This document shows positions 1 to 14,189 of a DNA stretch of 64,000 nt, in pieces. The notes beneath the pieces were generated by a model, which worked only from the letters and a program-made list of their open reading frames with translations, made no database searches and was not told where the DNA came from. Both the position numbers and the translations under genes were made by a program. Every line of letters begins with the position of its first letter. Positions within the stretch are counted from its first letter, which is position 1. Origin of the DNA: Schistocephalus solidus (lineage: Eukaryota; Platyhelminthes; Cestoda; Diphyllobothriidea; Diphyllobothriidae); contig WEDG01005491.1 in NCBI GenBank assembly GCA_017591395.1, positions 50,142 to 114,141 on the forward strand, written 5' to 3'.

Positions 1-33
1 AGATAAGGGGAGGGCGCAGGCCCACGCACTGCG

Positions 34-560
34 GTGCAGCACAAAGAAGAACACTGCAACACAAGGGAGGGGCGGCTCGGATCCCAATTGCGTGGGTGTA
101 CCATAAAGTTCACAGTAAGAAGGAGATATTGCAGCCTGACTCTTAGTCCGCAGGTCAAGCACTCCGTACAAGCAAACACTGGGCCGATCACGCGGTCCGA
201 GTTATCCACGGCATTTAGCGCACCGTAATAGTTTCAAGCGTGTCAGATTGTTTATAGTGAGGAAAATGCACTGAGTTGTCAACCTCACTCTATATCCCCC
301 CTACAGGTAACCATCCCAGCCGGTCGATTGTCCGATATGGGAGTGGGTTCAGTGGCTGACATGGCTGGCATGGCTGGCAAACTCGTCTACGCGTGCCACA
401 GCACGACCTGGCCCCTTGACACACACCAGGATTACCAAACGCAGGGGGTTAGAAGGAGCCATCGCCGTTTGACTCCCAGTCCACTGGTCAGCCATTCAAC
501 ACACAACGAAGCCATACGGGCCGACCATGTAGTCAACCGAACGCCAACGTAAATCGTCCC
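34..560 (-). repeat. two adjacent LINE tail module copies
   Basis: Reading the minus strand, both halves (about 300-560 and 34-300) contain degraded forms of the tail. Recognisable blocks are GCACCGTAATAGTTTCAAGC, GATTGTTTATAGTGAGGAAA and TGCAGCCTGACTCTTAGTCC, written here as on the plus strand. They face opposite to the copy starting at about 925. Confidence 0.65.
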
Positions 561-924
561 AGGCGCGTGTCAGTGACCTTCATGTGTCTATCCTGATTGG
601 AGGATATAACAAGGGCGGTCTGGCTTTGCCGCCCTGTAGCCCGCGTTCAAACTCAAGTCCTCTGAAGCGATGATGACTAGACCCAAAACTTACCTTCCAG
701 TCTACTTTGCGCTGGTAAAGATTTCGTGCCTGCTGGTTAATCCTCGCCATGGGTGACCTTTTCATGCCCGAAGTCAAAGGGAAAAGCCCGTCTTTGTCCG
801 CCAGTCAGGATAAATCCAGCTGAGTTGTGATAGTAGCTGCAGAAACGCATGTGTGCACAGGGTCATCGAGGAACTGAAGCACCCCTGAACATTAACCATG
901 GGCGCTGCAGTTGCTTACTCTATG

Positions 925-1590
925 TATGCGATCGCACCAGTCAACTGATCGGACTGGCTGGGGATGGGAATAGACAATGAGGTCGACGGCTCAGCACACT
1001 TTCCTCACTATTAACAATCTGACGCACTTTAATCTATCAGGGTGAGGTAAAATTCGTTGATAACCCAGACCGTGCGGTCAGCGCAGTGGGTGTGTGTGTG
1101 TTTGTGTGGAGTGACTGACTGGTGGCCTAAGAGTCAGGCTGCAATGGCTCCCTCTTAATTTGGTCTCTATGGCACTCCCATTCAGTGGGATCCGAGCAGG
1201 TGTGGCGGCAGTCATCTTCGCCCGATCACGCTTTCGGTCGTCTTGACACCGGGCACAGGCAGATGAGGGAAGAGAGTGCGGTAGCTCGGAGCTTACAGTC
1301 GGCCCAGTGGTTGCATGCGTGGAGTGCCCGACTGGTGTTCAGTGGGATCCGAGACAGGTGTGGCGACACGCCTAGGGGTGGTTCCGGCCGCACCGGCCAC
1401 CTAAGCCCTCTCCCGCTTCCAGTCTTCTTGATAACACAAGGTCCATATGGGTGATGAGGAGAGAGTACGGTCGATGCAGCGCAAGTCTACTACAACTTTA
1501 ATCTAAATCACGTGCATGTCACCGTCCTTGCTACACCTGGCTTGGGGAAACACGGTGGACATCGGCCGGAATCGATGGTTCAACTGTCGT
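925..1590 (+). repeat. LINE tail module, long copy with internal duplication
   Basis: This holds CTCACTATTAACAATCTGAC at 1,004, GTGGAGTGACTGACTGGTGG and a GTGGGATCCGAG block twice (about 1,177 and 1,344). It ends in TTCAACTGTCGTGTGTGG. The repeated GGATCC block shows an internal duplication. Confidence 0.68.
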
Positions 1591-2344
1591 GTGTGGAGAT
1601 ATTTGAGCCCGAAAACTTGGCCTAAAATGTGAAAGAAAGATCAAGCATGTAATACTCCCGGCAACGAGATGGAGTGGGTTGTAAAACTCCGCTAAGCCTA
1701 TCGGCGTTGAACGCATGGGGGGAGAGAGGCCTAAGGCATGGTTTCAGGTAAAGGTGGAAAGTCACGCCTCGCAACAACGCAAGCAGCAAAAAACACCCGG
1801 GGTTGAAATTCGCGCCCAGCACCCGACCATATGCGCAATTTACAACAGCAGCCCGGCCGACCGGCCTACTCGTGCGTTGCGCCGCGCCGCGCATTGAGCG
1901 ATGACTCAGCAGGCCCAGCTGATGAATTAAAAGCATCCGTCGCACACGTTCGCGTGCCGGCCACGACGCCGGTCTGTGGAGGAGTGAAGGGGGGGGCGGG
2001 GGAGTTAGCGGAGCGGAGAGGTGACTGTCATCATCACAGCGTCATCCTAACGCTCCTTCGTCCAGGGATCTCAATCAGGCACATGGCAGCTAGCTGTGCC
2101 AGTGCGCACTGCGGCAGTCGGGCGTAACACGCGGTGAGTGAATAAGTTAAATAGGACTGCAACTTTGTGGACGCAGAATCGGATAATTAGTAAGCTTGCT
2201 ACGGCGAGGGCGCTGCCCGGGACAGTCTCCGACGCACGCGAGGTAACGAGCGAGAAACGCATGCAGTGGGGGGGGCATAAATGGGATGTGGCAGGGAAGG
2301 CATGCACAGGACGCGAAAGTCGAATAAGAGAAAACGGTAAGGCC

Positions 2345-2525
2345 GACTAAACAGGAGGCGGGAATAGGAACGCCCACCCCCCTGCGCATAGTTCCTGAAA
2401 GGGTAAATATTTCCGTCTCCTAAACTTGACACTAGACCTAACCCTACCTAACCTTAACGCTAATCTTAAGCCTATTCTTAAACCTGACCCTAACCAAGGT
2501 CTGAAATAGAGGATATGAGTGTGGC
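2345..2525 (-). repeat. interspersed element with degenerate telomere-like tract
   Basis: About 80 bases of variants of CCTAAC/CCTTAA (2,424-2,500) are preceded by a flank, GTTCCTGAAAGGGTAAATAT, shared in diverged form with the other copies. Confidence 0.6.
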
Positions 2526-3374
2526 CGCGGTTGCGGAGACCACGCCTACACGTACCACATACGTGCCTGTACACATGAACCGGGGTTTAGGAAAATAGCC
2601 TCGTGTGACTTATTAAAGGGATTTGTTGGAAGTGTCAGTGCAAGTAGCCATTGCAGTAGACCCCTGGGCCGCAGGAACGAGAAATACTCCCGTTTGGAGG
2701 CCTTGAAGTTAATGATACTTTCTGCTGGCTAGCTGAATTGTTTCCAAAACAGCTAGTGAACCCTCCCCAATAAGAGAAGTCACGGCATAAGTTTACCGAT
2801 TCTTAAATCAAAAAGCACTCACCGACCGATAGAGCCTAAACAAGCTGTCTCTTCAAGGTTTTTCGAAGGGTGCAGTTAGCATACCGCAAGGACATCTTTG
2901 ACCGCACAAAATTCTCTGTCCAGACTTCAATGAAAAAACTAATGTTCCTCAAACGATCTCGATTATGCTGACTTAAACTGACAGGGTAAGTGCCTTCGCC
3001 AGGAGCTTCCTCTCGAATCACTATGTAACTTCACCACGGCAGCCTGGGCAACGTTTTGAAAAAAAATATAACTTTTGGAGAGTGAGTCTCATAAATATTT
3101 GTCATACGAGGCCACATACGCCTGACCTGCAACCTTTTAGGATATTGTTTGTTTGAGAAACGCATATCAGAATCCTAGGACACAAGGGACACCAGCTTGG
3201 CACTAGATAACATAATGATTCCGCAGGTATTTTAATGCGAGGTAGTTCATAGTGTTGAGAACATGCATAGTTAAAATTATAGAGGACAACTCGTAATGTA
3301 AGATTGTGATCAGTACTAAAATGCACATACCTACTAAAATAAACGCACATTCACTGGGTTGGCATATGGACCTC

Positions 3375-3620
3375 CTAGGTAATGCAGGCGGCCTTGCGAT
3401 ATATTTCAAGACAGCATATATTCCCATATCGTAAATTCAACCCCAATGCTAACTCTGGTCTTCTAAACATAACACTAACCCTAGACCTGACAATAAGTCT
3501 AACCCTAACATTAATCCTAACCTTAACCCTAACTCTAATAACCCCTGGAATGTAGTGTATGTTCACCTGTAATACACCAGGAGTGCATATTTTCGAGCCC
3601 AAACGCCTACTAAAAGGAAC
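3375..3620 (-). repeat. interspersed element with degenerate telomere-like tract
   Basis: The tract CTAACCCTAACATTAATCCT and similar units runs from about 3,465 to 3,545. It is preceded by GGCCTTGCGATATATTTC, which matches the reverse complement of the right flank at 12.08 kb. Confidence 0.62.
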
Positions 3621-4744
3621 ATTAGGGTAAAAAACCTCTTCATTTCAATCCATCTGCAAAAATCCGGTCTAACTTAGCAATGGACAGCTAAACCTATTCT
3701 GACTGTGCAGCGAGTTTGTACTGACCAATTTCTCAGACACCAATCTGAATTGGCGGTAAGCGGTAAGGGCTGCGTCTTCTTCTCTGCATGTGGCACAATT
3801 TGTTTGAAAGGACCAGCCCTCCACCTCTTCGAAAACCCCTGGATGTCGAGCCCAACTGGTAGCCCACGCGGCCCTTAGTCTCCTCTTCCCCGTCTCGCAT
3901 CTAGTTAAACCACTAGCATTAATTCTTCCCTTAATTACTAGATGGAGAACCGCCGGTCAGATCGGACAGGTCTGTGATTTATGCTTGGCTTTTTTTCCCG
4001 CGACAACAGGACAGTACAGTCGCCTCTTATCCCTCTCATTCCTATAGCACCCGAGTGTTCTGAACGATACCTTAACGTCCACGCCAGAATTTGCAATTCC
4101 ACCGCTGGTTTAGAAACGACCCATTCCGATTACAAGTACCCCCACTAGTGCACAAGTCAAGCGCGGAGACATTCATGCCCACTCAATAAAATTAAGTAGA
4201 AAGATTATTTTGTTGAAACTGGTACCGTGGCCAGTTTAACTGACAATTACCAAATGGCCCCTGAACAAATTCAAACGCTTCTATCGCCCTTTTCGTATGA
4301 AGTTGTAGAGCCATTCGCAACCATAGGAGGTGAAACGAACAGAAGAAGCTGATAGTTAGAATTCCGTCTGGCAGACACAAAGCCTAAAATTTCCTTTTGC
4401 ACGACAATCAAGCAACCAAGTAGAGTTGGTGCCGACAGACTAAGGAAAGCAGTGAACTCACACAAACTGAGAGGTTAAGCATGCGGAAGAGGTCGCTTAT
4501 AAGCAGAACGTTGGAATTGCATCAGACATGCAGCATAGTCCGTAATGTCAAAAAGATAGACCGGTAAATAGGGGAATCTAACCACATGCGATTCGACTGC
4601 CAAAAACAATACTTTTAAGGAAAGATTACAAATCAGAAAATCGTTTGTTAAGTAATCCTACAAAGCTGCAAACAACAACACGTGCTCGGAGGGTTGAGAG
4701 ACATCAGGTTCGAAAACAAGAGGTGAATTATAGGCAAAGTAACA

Positions 4745-5050
4745 TTGCCGACAAAGACAAGGGAGACTGAAATGACCATTTCTGGCTTATTAGGCGTCTT
4801 CAGCCAGCCATACCCAACCCCAGGCTTTGCAACCCCAGAGATTCAAACGTGCGGTTTGTTGGTCAGAATTCCAAGGCTCTATCCACTGAACCACGGGCTC
4901 GTTGTCCCTCTCGGTTTGGATTGGGTAGAGGGGCGCTCACCGATCGCGTTACTTGGTGCTCCATCTCGAGTCCCGTCAGCAGCCGCTCAACGGCTAGGCA
5001 TAAGAGATTAGCCCAGCTATCAACTTGATATAAGTTCCGAGGGCACCGTG
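4745..5050 (-). mobile_element. tRNA-derived SINE (family A)
   Basis: On the minus strand this reads tail, head and body in the same order as at 53.2 kb: GATCGGTGAGCG, then CGAGCCCGTGGTTCAGTGG and ACGTTTGAATCTC, then TTGGGTATGGCTGGCTG and AATAAGCCAGAAATGGTCAT. Confidence 0.72.
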
Positions 5051-5417
5051 ACTTGATTCGACTATTCAAGTTATTAAGAAGTGTCGACGTCAGCTTCAGT
5101 ATTGCGGAGGGGAGACATAAAAAAGCAGTCGGACCAAGAAAATATTGCAGTGAGGAGTATTTTTTGTAAAAAAACGGTCATGATTCCTGAGGTTCGGTAT
5201 TAAAACAGACGTGAATAAATCCAACACAAAAGGATGACGACTTCACGTACGCTATGATACCTGACCCACAGATATGCTGCAGATGCAACAGGCCAAAAAG
5301 GGGGAAAAACTGGCTCACGGTACGCGTTTACTGGTCTACGCGGGGTCCACGCAAGAAAGCGTTGATCGCCATTGTGTCATGCCATAGACTCTGCTCAATT
5401 TCATTATACTCATCGTC

Positions 5418-5419
5418 AT

Positions 5420-5451
<32 letters not shown>

Positions 5452-5496
5452 ATACAACTACTACTACTACTACTTCTACTACTATTACAACTATTA

Positions 5497-5557
<61 letters not shown>

Positions 5558-5879
5558 AACTACTACTACTACTACAACTACTACTACTAGCAATACTACT
5601 AATACCACTACTACTACTATTACTACTATCACTACTACCACTACCAGTACTACTACCATTACTGCTAATACAACTACTACTACCACTACTACTATAAAGA
5701 CTACTACTACTACTACTACTACTACTTCCACTACTACGACTACTACTACTACCACCACTACTACTACTAATACTACCACTATTACGTTAACTACTATCAC
5801 TACTAGTACTACGACTACTACTACTACCACTACTACTACTTTCACTACTACTTATGCTACCACTACTACTACTACTACA

Positions 5880-5914
<35 letters not shown>

Positions 5915-5945
5915 GACTACCACGACTACCACCACTACCACTACG

Positions 5946-6002
<57 letters not shown>

Positions 6003-6232
6003 TCTACTACTACGACTACTACTATTAATACTACCACTACTACTACCACTACTACTTATGCTACCACTACTACTAGTACTACTACTACTCCTACTACTGC
6101 CAATAATACTACTACTACTATTACTACCACTACTACTACTACGACTACTACTTCTACCACTTCTACTACCACGACTACTACTACCACTACTACGTTTACT
6201 ACTGCCACTACTACTACTACTAATACTACTAC

Positions 6233-6289
<57 letters not shown>

Positions 6290-6432
6290 CACTACTTCTA
6301 CTTCCACTACTACTTATGCTACCACTACTACTACCACTAATAATACTACTACTACTCCTACTACTACCACTAATACTACTAATACTACTACTATTAACAC
6401 CACCACAATCACCGCCTCATCCTCATTATCAT
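5418..6432. repeat. (CTA)n microsatellite, about 1 kb, interrupted
   Basis: Trinucleotide CTA/ACT with scattered substitutions keeps the 3-base phase over long stretches. The segment CTTATGCTACCACTACTACT recurs at 5,851, 6,055 and 6,313. The poly-Leu and poly-Val frames across it are artefacts. Confidence 0.97.
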
Positions 6433-6535
6433 AAGCTAACTGACAGACCACGACTGTGGACGGGTGCATGAGAAAGGCAAAAGGTCGACACTGGGGAATC
6501 GAACCCCACGGCACATTGGCGCATGTCTTAATAAA

Positions 6536-6800
6536 GCTGAAGAGCTTTAATCTATCACAACAACACGTTAAGAGTAGCGGTTTGGAAGGCTGTCAAAGGC
6601 GGTTTGACACTTGGTTCGTCGCAGGACTGACGGTCAACCCGCAGTGGCCCCGTCCTACGGCAGCTGCTATGGTGTTCTCACTGGTGCGAGATGCGAGCCG
6701 CCACGTTCACCAGCTGTTTAGCTGCTGTTAGTTGATGCCTCCGGTCGTCTCAACACTGTCTTCCCATCGGGAGCAGATGAGTGAGAGAAGAGGGAGAGTG
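6536..6800 (+). repeat. degenerate LINE tail-like copy
   Basis: The block CTTTAATCTATCACAACAAC followed by GGTTTGGAAGGCTGTCAA parallels the CTTGAAACTATCACGGTG to TTGGAAGGTTGCCAA order of the tail. The rest is too diverged to align by eye. Confidence 0.35.
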
Positions 6801-6899
6801 CTGTTGATGCTACACAATTCGTGCACTTCACTGACGCTGCACCCAGTAAGTGCGGCAAGCGGTGAACCCTGCTGCTTGTGCCGATCAAGTTGTCACATG

Positions 6900-8640
6900 A
6901 TTGGACGAAAAGGGTACCCCCCCAAGCCTCGGCAACAGCGTGCATGAGGCCCATCGAATAGTGTCTACTTAGGCCGCGGTAGCGTCGACAGGAACGAAGG
7001 AAAGAACAGGAGGTAATTTCCGGCCTACATGCAGTCCTTGGGCCAACAGGGAAACTCGCAGTTTGATCTCGTATTTAGTTTGTCATCGAAACTAAGGCTC
7101 AGCTGGTTGGCCGGCGTAGGATAACGCTCTGTCAGCTGTGAATGGGGATGTTCAGTCGCATGAGAGCGACGTTCGCTGGATCTCAGCAGCTTGCAGAACG
7201 GAATAAGGCTACTTCCTTGTGCCCTGGAACTCGGAGCTAGAAAAATGCAACCGTCCAGGACGAATCTGACCTGAAGCGATAGGACAGAATGAGACGCCCG
7301 TACTCCGTCCTGAAATCGAGTCAAATAGCTAAGAGTTGCAGGCACATGGCAGCATTAGCTCAGATATTGCGCTGGACTTAATCAGCCTCTTTGCACTCAT
7401 CTGCAGGGGGCCGATACTGCCGCTGATAGAAGACAAAAGGGTCATCCACCAAACAAACTAACAGGTTCTCGAAGGATTCCCGTTATAAATGCTGCGATAG
7501 ATAAGCAAAGTCTCGGCTTCAGAAAGATAACACCAATCATTAAATCGACGCAGGTTGTGCAGGCAACGAAGCCACAACTGGGCGGCGGTGCCGCGTCAAC
7601 CTGAAAGTGAACCAAAACCTGCAGTCACAAAGTGGTGACTTTGTAGGTTTCTGGCCGGCGGGATACTTCGGGTAGGTCGCTGAATCGGAGTTCAGGCTGC
7701 CAGGATTCCTGTCCAATGTGCATTTAAGATAATTTTCACCACCATGTTAACCGAGTGCTCAAAACATGCAGTAGGTGGCCTAACACATGCAATGTTTTCT
7801 GACAAGTTGATTGAAAAGTTAAGCGCCCAAGTAGCATTGTTATTTTGGTTTTTTGAGTGGATTTGAGGCTGATAATGCCTTTTGATAAAGAACGCTGCAT
7901 GTTTACCGCAGGATATTTAAGGAAAACAAACAAGATTTGGACGAAATCCGAGGTTGCCGGACAATCAATAAATATCCTAGGCTATTTAATATCACAGAGC
8001 AAAGCCCATAGTTTTTCTGCATTTTACTATAAAAGAAAATTAATACGAGTAAGAAAGTTTCCAAATATATCCGTCTGCTATCGGAAAATTTGATCATAAT
8101 TCACTGAAAATCAGGTGAAGGCAAGTGTGACGAATCGCATTGTTTCTCAAAACAAGCAAATAACTCAGCTTAATAAATTAAATTTTGCAAAGTTGTGACG
8201 TTTTTTGCCACAAAACGCAAGAATAAACTTGTTTACCAGTATGTTTTGTTATAATACGGTGACAACGCGGCAATATTACAAGATACGGACAGATAGCCTT
8301 AAAGATTGACAGGAATAAAGGCTATTTGAAATTGTAGGCATGAAATAAGATACTTTTTATAATATACTTTCCGGTAATCTGGAATTTAGAAACGCAATCG
8401 ACAGAAGATTACCAGTTTTTGCAAAATAATAGTATACATACGGCCACTCTGATGTTTATTTAAAATCTTAGAACGAGCACTAAAGTAAACAAATGTTGTG
8501 GAAAATGTTCCAATATAAGGCCAAAAAGTGAGTTCTTTCATATTCGACAGAAAATGGATCAATTATTTTTCAAAAAGTCAAAAAAAACGGTGAAAATTCC
8601 ATATTTTAATTTTCGATCAACTTCAAAAAAATTACACAGA
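6900..8640. other. no recognised gene; AT-rich DNA
   Basis: From about 7,800 the sequence is AT-rich, with only short frames. Nothing could be assigned. Confidence 0.6.
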
Positions 8641-8885
8641 TATAGAACAGTGAATTTTCAGCAGAAAGCCCTCCATTCAGTATGGATAAAAAAATGGGTA
8701 CGCATAACAGATAACCCCGGAAGCTAAAAAAAACGATACATACTGTCCACAAACTGCAAATGTCGACATTCTGAACAATCGTCAGCGAAGGAATCGCACA
8801 ATTTTCACCGGATTCAATTTCCTTGAAAACGGTGCTCGTGTGCCGTGCAGATGACCTCATTATTGTAGTTCAAATAAACAAAGAG
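8640..8885 (-). repeat. AT-rich interspersed repeat, copy 1
   Basis: The minus strand shares ordered blocks with 38,098-38,335: AACTACAATAATGAGGT, TATGTATCGTTT, GTTATCTGTTATGCGTACCC and TGAATGGAGGGCTTTC. It has no coding potential and its type is unknown. Confidence 0.6.
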
Positions 8886-8889
8886 AGGA

Positions 8890-10748
<1,859 letters not shown>

Positions 10749-10997
10749 GTTTCACTCACTCACTCCCTCACTCAAACCGGACCAACTCCTGGTTATGTTG
10801 GGAGTTTTCCACTGAAGTGGTGCATTGCGAAGAAGCAGCGTCACAATATCTCCTCCGAAATGGTCTCTTAGTAAAAAGTGCCCTGGGCCGGCGAGCAAGA
10901 AGGTCCGTGGACAGAAGATGGTGGTATAGAGGCAAAAAAGAAAGGCTTGCCAGTCTGTTCGATTACTCAGAAAGGGGAACCAAGTTTATTTATTTAT

Positions 10998-11354
10998 TTA
11001 GAATTTATATTTGGTTAGCACCGACAAGGCACTGTCTAAACTATCTTCCATTATCGAGATTTTAACGGGAGAACCCACTGTGAAATTTTTGAGGTAGTTT
11101 ATCTCTGGAGCAACAGAATGCCACAGGAGGAAATGCCAAAGCTTACCGGTAAATCCCAAAATACTGTAGTTTACTGGTTCAAAGTCTGCTCCGAAGTGGA
11201 ATCTGCCACTAGGTGGGGAAAGCCGAACGGAACCCTGGATAACTAAATACAAATCGGTGAGGCTAGAGTCGTGGGTGCCGAAAGTACAATCGTGGGAGTC
11301 TTCTAGCTGGATACACCTGCCGAAGAAAACGATGGTGACCCAGTATAGAATCAT
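10998..11354 (-). other. unrecognised 118-codon open frame
   Basis: The frame has protein-like composition (GRFHFGADFEPVNYSILGFT, LLWHSVAPEINYLKNFTVG) and ends at a TAA inside TTTATTTATTTATTTAG-like repeats. I know no family for it. It could be a fragment of an unknown repeat or a chance frame. Confidence 0.25.
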
Positions 11355-11789
11355 CGGAACTACGGCTCACGGCTCCATGGGTCTTTGGATTGTGTCAGGG
11401 TGCCGATATTAGGCACTTCCTTCCTTCCCTATCATTGAACGCAAAGAAGAAACGGGCTAAACAATACATTCTGACGAATGGCTAGCTTATCGGCGAGTTA
11501 ATCCATCTGGGGAAGATCACAAAACCACCAAGCACAAGGAAAATTACGTTGATCCAAATACAGGTGTGCACACCCAGCAAATTGAGAGGGCTTGAGTAGA
11601 CAGCAGGTTTGAGATTTTGAAGAATAATTGTGGACTTGCAGAGCGCGCTTGCTTCAGGGGCAGCTGGATGAACACTACTGGCGTGTTTTGAAGGGAGACG
11701 AAGACCACTTCGCAGCAATCCTTTCGTGATAGCAAAGACACACTTGTTGCTTGATTGTTTTTTTTAATTCGTATTTACTTTTCGGGTAA

Positions 11790-12150
11790 GGCTGACTTGT
11801 ATGGCCGCCTAATCAGGACACGGGAACAGGAACCGTCCGCAACGCATGAGGCTTTGCGCCCAATTCCGGGAACTTTGGTTTAAGATAAGGGTGAGAGTAA
11901 GGACTGCGTTTAGGGTTGAGGTTAGGATCAAAGTCAGAGTTAGGATCAGGACTGTGTAAAGGATTAAGATTTTGGTTCATGTTAACTGTAGAGCTTAGGG
12001 TTAGGGTAGGGGTAAGACTAAGGATACAGTTCAGTAAGGGTTAGTGTGAGGGATAAGCAACGGGTATACTTACCCTCTCCGAAATTTATCGCAAGGCCAC
12101 CTATGTTATGTGGGCGAGGCTTTCGTATTCCCATGCCGTAAGCAGGCGGT
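11790..12150 (+). repeat. interspersed element with degenerate telomere-like tract
   Basis: It has left flank GGCCGCCTAATCAGGACAC, a G-rich tract of GGGTTGAGGTTAGGATCA-type units (11,880-12,050) and right flank TTACCCTCTCCGAAATTTAT. This is the most complete copy. Confidence 0.65.
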
Positions 12151-12663
12151 CATACCAATCAGCCCTACCAATTTTCGAAATAAAGACGCCATAACGGAAT
12201 TCGGTACCTGCTAGGATAGGAATCACGCGATACTGGCACACCGGTGGTACGAATCACGCTATAGTAGCACAGAATTTGGTCTCCTAATCTGACAGAAACA
12301 AAAAAGCCTATTTCGATGGATGTCGTTGTGTACGCAAAGAAGCAGACAGGTTTTTTCCGACCAACATGGGGACGGTGGCCGGATTAATTCTTGACAATAC
12401 CGGAGAAGTTTTGGCGGGAAGCTCGAAGTCACTTGAGTTTCCAATAAGCCTCTAGCAGCTCACATTAATCAACGTTTCAAAACGCATGAATGGGAACGCC
12501 AAAACATCGCTGCATAGCTCTGGAGTGACTGATAGAGACGCAAGAGGCAGGCTGATTTTCCGACAACATTTTCCAGTCCTTCTGAATGGTCTTGATGAAA
12601 CAGGATTAAAGCGTGTGAGCGGCTGAAAAACTAAGATTGCGTTTTCTTCTTCTTCCCCCTCCC

Positions 12664-12800
12664 CTCCTCCTCCTCCTCCTCCTCCTCCTCCTCCTCCTCC
12701 TCCTCCTCCTCCTCCTTCTTCTCCTTCTCCTCCTCCTCCTCCTCCTCCTCCTCCTCCTCCTTCTCCTCCTCCTCCTCCTCCTCCTCCTCCTCCTCCTCTC
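12664..12800. repeat. (TCC)n microsatellite
   Basis: TCC repeats with three TTC interruptions. Poly-Leu/Glu/Arg frames across it are not genes. Confidence 0.97.
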
Positions 12801-13379
12801 CATCTTCTCGCCCGTGAAAGTTGTTTGCTTCCACGAGAACCTTGAATGTCCTTGTCTTTGGCTGTTTAGAAAGAGCCAGCCTTGTGGTCGCGCAGGAGGG
12901 CGAGGTGTCACAGCGTTTTAGTCGGGCTTCAGAAACCCAGGGAATGCATTAAGGGAGGAGGAGGAGTTTGGCATAAAAACTATCCCTGGGCAGGTGTCAC
13001 AACCACCAAGAAAAAGCCTAAATAAACGAAACCCAAGAAATGCGAACGGAGCTATTTCTCTCTCCTGTCGCGACCTCAGTCGCCTACCTCCTTCCTCCGC
13101 CTGCTCCATTGGCATAACAATGAGAAGCTATTATTTTCACAGGCTGTGAGCCCGTGCTTGTCTGCAGGCAACGCTACAGCGACAGAACCCTGGGGCGTGT
13201 GGTCTGACAAAGAGGAGTCTGTGAAGCAGGAGGAGGGGAGAGCGAGACGCTGATGCCGAAAAAGTAACAGTGGCTGGTCTGTCACCTAAATTTTCAAGCT
13301 CCCATGACCTGGCAAAAATTGGCTACCCGGACCAGAGAGACGGCTTGTTAGAGTTTCACAAATGCATGAGAGCTGAGGG

Positions 13380-14180
13380 CGTGAAGAAAATGCCAGTGTC
13401 ATCTGGTATCTAATTAAGCGGGTGTTTGCAAAGTTCGACAAAGAGTGCTTTAATAAGGTTTTCAGGATGTTCGTGTGACCACAATTAGAATTTGCCATAC
13501 AAGCCTGGAGACCGTGGTCTGTGAAAAAACCACAGCGCCCTTGAGAAGGTCCAAAGACGTGCAACCAAGCTTGTTCGAGGTCAAAGCTACCTGCCTTACG
13601 AGACACGATTGTCCAATCTTGCTCTGTTTCATCTGAATTATAGACAGCTACGCGGCGACCTAATACAAGCCTTTCGCATGCTGCGGGGTCAGGATTGTTG
13701 CCTTGCATCTGGCGACTTCTTTGAGCTGGCCACTACCACTAATTTGAGACGACATCCTATCAAACTACGTGTGACTGGTGCAAGACTGGACGCAAGAAGG
13801 TTCTTCTTCTCCAACAGAGTGATTAAGGCCTGGAATGCTCTGCCTGCGGACATCATCATGTTCCCATCTGTTGACACTTTTAAGCGGAAGTTTGACCAGT
13901 ACAGCCATATGTATCACCACGACATCATAAAGTAACAAATTTCCTGTAACCTATTCTCATCAACAATTTACGAGTTATAAAACATACTACTCACTATTGT
14001 TGAGTAATATTATTTTATAATTGTTTCGTCTGACTCCCTGTAGAGGGACGGGGAGATTACCCTTTGTCCAACGTCCATTACGTGTGGGCCTTATTTTAAC
14101 TTGCAATGTCATTGAAATCAATAGAGAGTTAAAAGGCGTCACCTACATTTCCCTTAATAAAACTGCACTGAACTGAACTA
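13380..14180 (+). mobile_element. CR1-type LINE, 3' fragment
   Basis: The last 109 codons of an ORF2-like protein are open from 13,609 to 13,935 (SNLALFHLNYRQLRGDLIQA; RRFFFSNRVIKAWNALPADI; SVDTFKRKFDQY), matching the C-terminus of CR1/jockey-group LINE polyproteins as I know them. Upstream, 13,390-13,600 holds the same protein with frameshifts and stops (PQLEFAIQAWRPWSVKK across a TGA at about 13,477). A 3' UTR of about 240 bases follows, ending TTAATAAAACTGCACTGAACTGAAC, where a polyadenylation-like AATAAA precedes short CTGAA repeats. The element is 5'-truncated and inactive. Confidence 0.82.
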
Positions 14181-14189
14181 CTTACTATG

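Larger units (their letters stand above)
1595..4740. other. no recognised gene
   Basis: Apart from the two telomere-like elements, this holds only short frames without splice or motif support. The composition is mixed, and 1,800-2,150 is G/C-rich. Confidence 0.6.

Noticed and set aside
2400..2510. A chromosome end or internal true telomere
   Set aside because: The hexamers are degenerate and the flanks are shared with other loci, so it is a dispersed repeat.
5254..6471. Long poly-Leu and poly-Val open frames
   Set aside because: They are three-base microsatellite read in frame; there is no start context, splice site or non-repeat protein part.
6484..6530. tRNA-like B-box (GGGGTTCGATTCCCC on the minus strand)
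   Set aside because: No matching A-box or stems at the right distance were found; probably a SINE scrap.
13286..13708. 140-codon minus-strand frame
   Set aside because: It is the antisense shadow of the CR1-type LINE.
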